Below the pieces are notes generated by a model, which saw nothing but the letters and a program-made list of their open reading frames with translations, was not told the origin of the DNA and ran no database searches. Shown here one piece after another: positions 63,779 to 64,000 of a stretch of 64,000 nt of DNA. The DNA lies in the NCBI GenBank assembly GCA_963839285.1, contig CAWIUN010000016.1:1-64000 (forward strand). The letters run 5' to 3'. Position 1 is the first letter of the stretch, and the number at the start of each line of letters is the position of its first letter. This DNA comes from DASSSQ01 sp963839285 (GTDB lineage: Bacteria; Actinomycetota; Thermoleophilia; Gaiellales; Gaiellaceae). The translations under genes were made by a program, and so were the position numbers.

Positions 63779-64000
63779 CTAGTAGACGTCGTCCTCCTCG
63801 ACGACGGTGCGGCGGCGGGCCGGATAGCCGCGCTCGGCCGGGCCGTCGGCGTAGGCCGTCCGGCGCCGCATCAGGCGCGGGCCCCACGACTCCCAGAGCA
63901 GCAGGTCGAGGATCAGGCCGACGATCCCGACCACGAGCAGGATGTAGCCGACGGTGTTGACGTCGACGGCGCCGCTCGAGGTGGGGTGGACGGCCCAGGC
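63779..64000 (-). CDS. DUF6458-like membrane protein, N-terminus outside window
   Basis: The visible C-terminal 73 residues read SSGAVDVNTVGYILLVVGIVGLILDLLLW (one membrane helix) and a basic/acidic tail RLMRRRTAYADGPAERGYPA, ending EEDDVY. The VNTVGYILxxVGIVGLI pattern matches DUF6458, a small actinobacterial membrane family of unknown function. The start lies right of the window edge. Confidence 0.7.
   Translation of the reverse strand, partial: AWAVHPTSSGAVDVNTVGYILLVVGIVGLILDLLLWESWGPRLMRRRTAYADGPAERGYPARRRTVVEEDDVY

Overview
The window is very GC-rich, uses many GTG (and some TTG) starts, and packs its genes into runs joined by ATGA, GTGA or TGATG overlaps. A squalene-hopene pathway, an F420-type LLM oxidoreductase, split bacterial NHEJ enzymes and the GlgE/TreS route to alpha-glucan all point to an actinobacterium. 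Several small secreted or hypothetical families suggest the Thermoleophilia side (Solirubrobacterales or Gaiellales); that placement is inference from gene content, not a computed phylogeny.

Layout. 1-4.6 kb: a broken nucleotidyltransferase, then an ECF sigma/anti-sigma pair divergent from four coupled secreted-protein genes, with a symmetric GGAAC promoter palindrome between them. 4.7-4.8 kb: the 3' half of a tRNA-Ser(UGA) beside direct repeats, which looks like an integration junction. 5.0-7.2 kb: a trypco1/CHAT protease-like pair. 7.5-14.3 kb: YjbQ, then a complete hopanoid operon (hpnC-hpnD-hpnE-shc-hpnG-hpnH). 14.3-26.3 kb: housekeeping and accessory genes (SDR, split XdhC, YbaK, LLM oxidoreductase, HAD, FabF, ligase, LigD-type polymerase, GroES) and a truncated IS110 transposase. 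26.4-26.6 kb: tRNA-Ser(GCU) and tRNA-Ser(CGA). 27.6-38.8 kb: a catabolic locus with amidohydrolase-SDR, a ribose-type ABC importer, and a dehydrogenase/creatinase-like M24/bicupin/XRE-cupin operon. 38.9-46.1 kb: a glycoside hydrolase, tRNA-Ser(GGA), cytochrome c, aquaporin, SDR, epimerase, HtrA and MalQ. 46.2-53.3 kb: GlgE-TreS-maltokinase-GlgB. 53.3-64 kb: an aminotransferase, GT4 glycosyltransferase, flippase-like protein, exonuclease VII, coiled-coil membrane protein, MenG/UbiE, proline dehydrogenase and small conserved proteins.

How it works together. The hopanoid genes should convert farnesyl diphosphate to hopenes and then adenosyl- or ribosyl-hopane. TreS, maltokinase, GlgE and GlgB convert trehalose through maltose-1-phosphate to branched glucan, and divergent MalQ handles maltodextrins. 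The 27-39 kb locus looks like uptake plus stepwise cleavage of a small nitrogenous compound.

Sequence quality. At least 17 otherwise well-conserved genes are interrupted by exactly one surplus base each (two in one gene), always in the same direction. I joined the frames and say so in each entry. The likeliest cause is insertion error in the assembly, and it should be kept in mind when reading any apparent fusion or truncation here.
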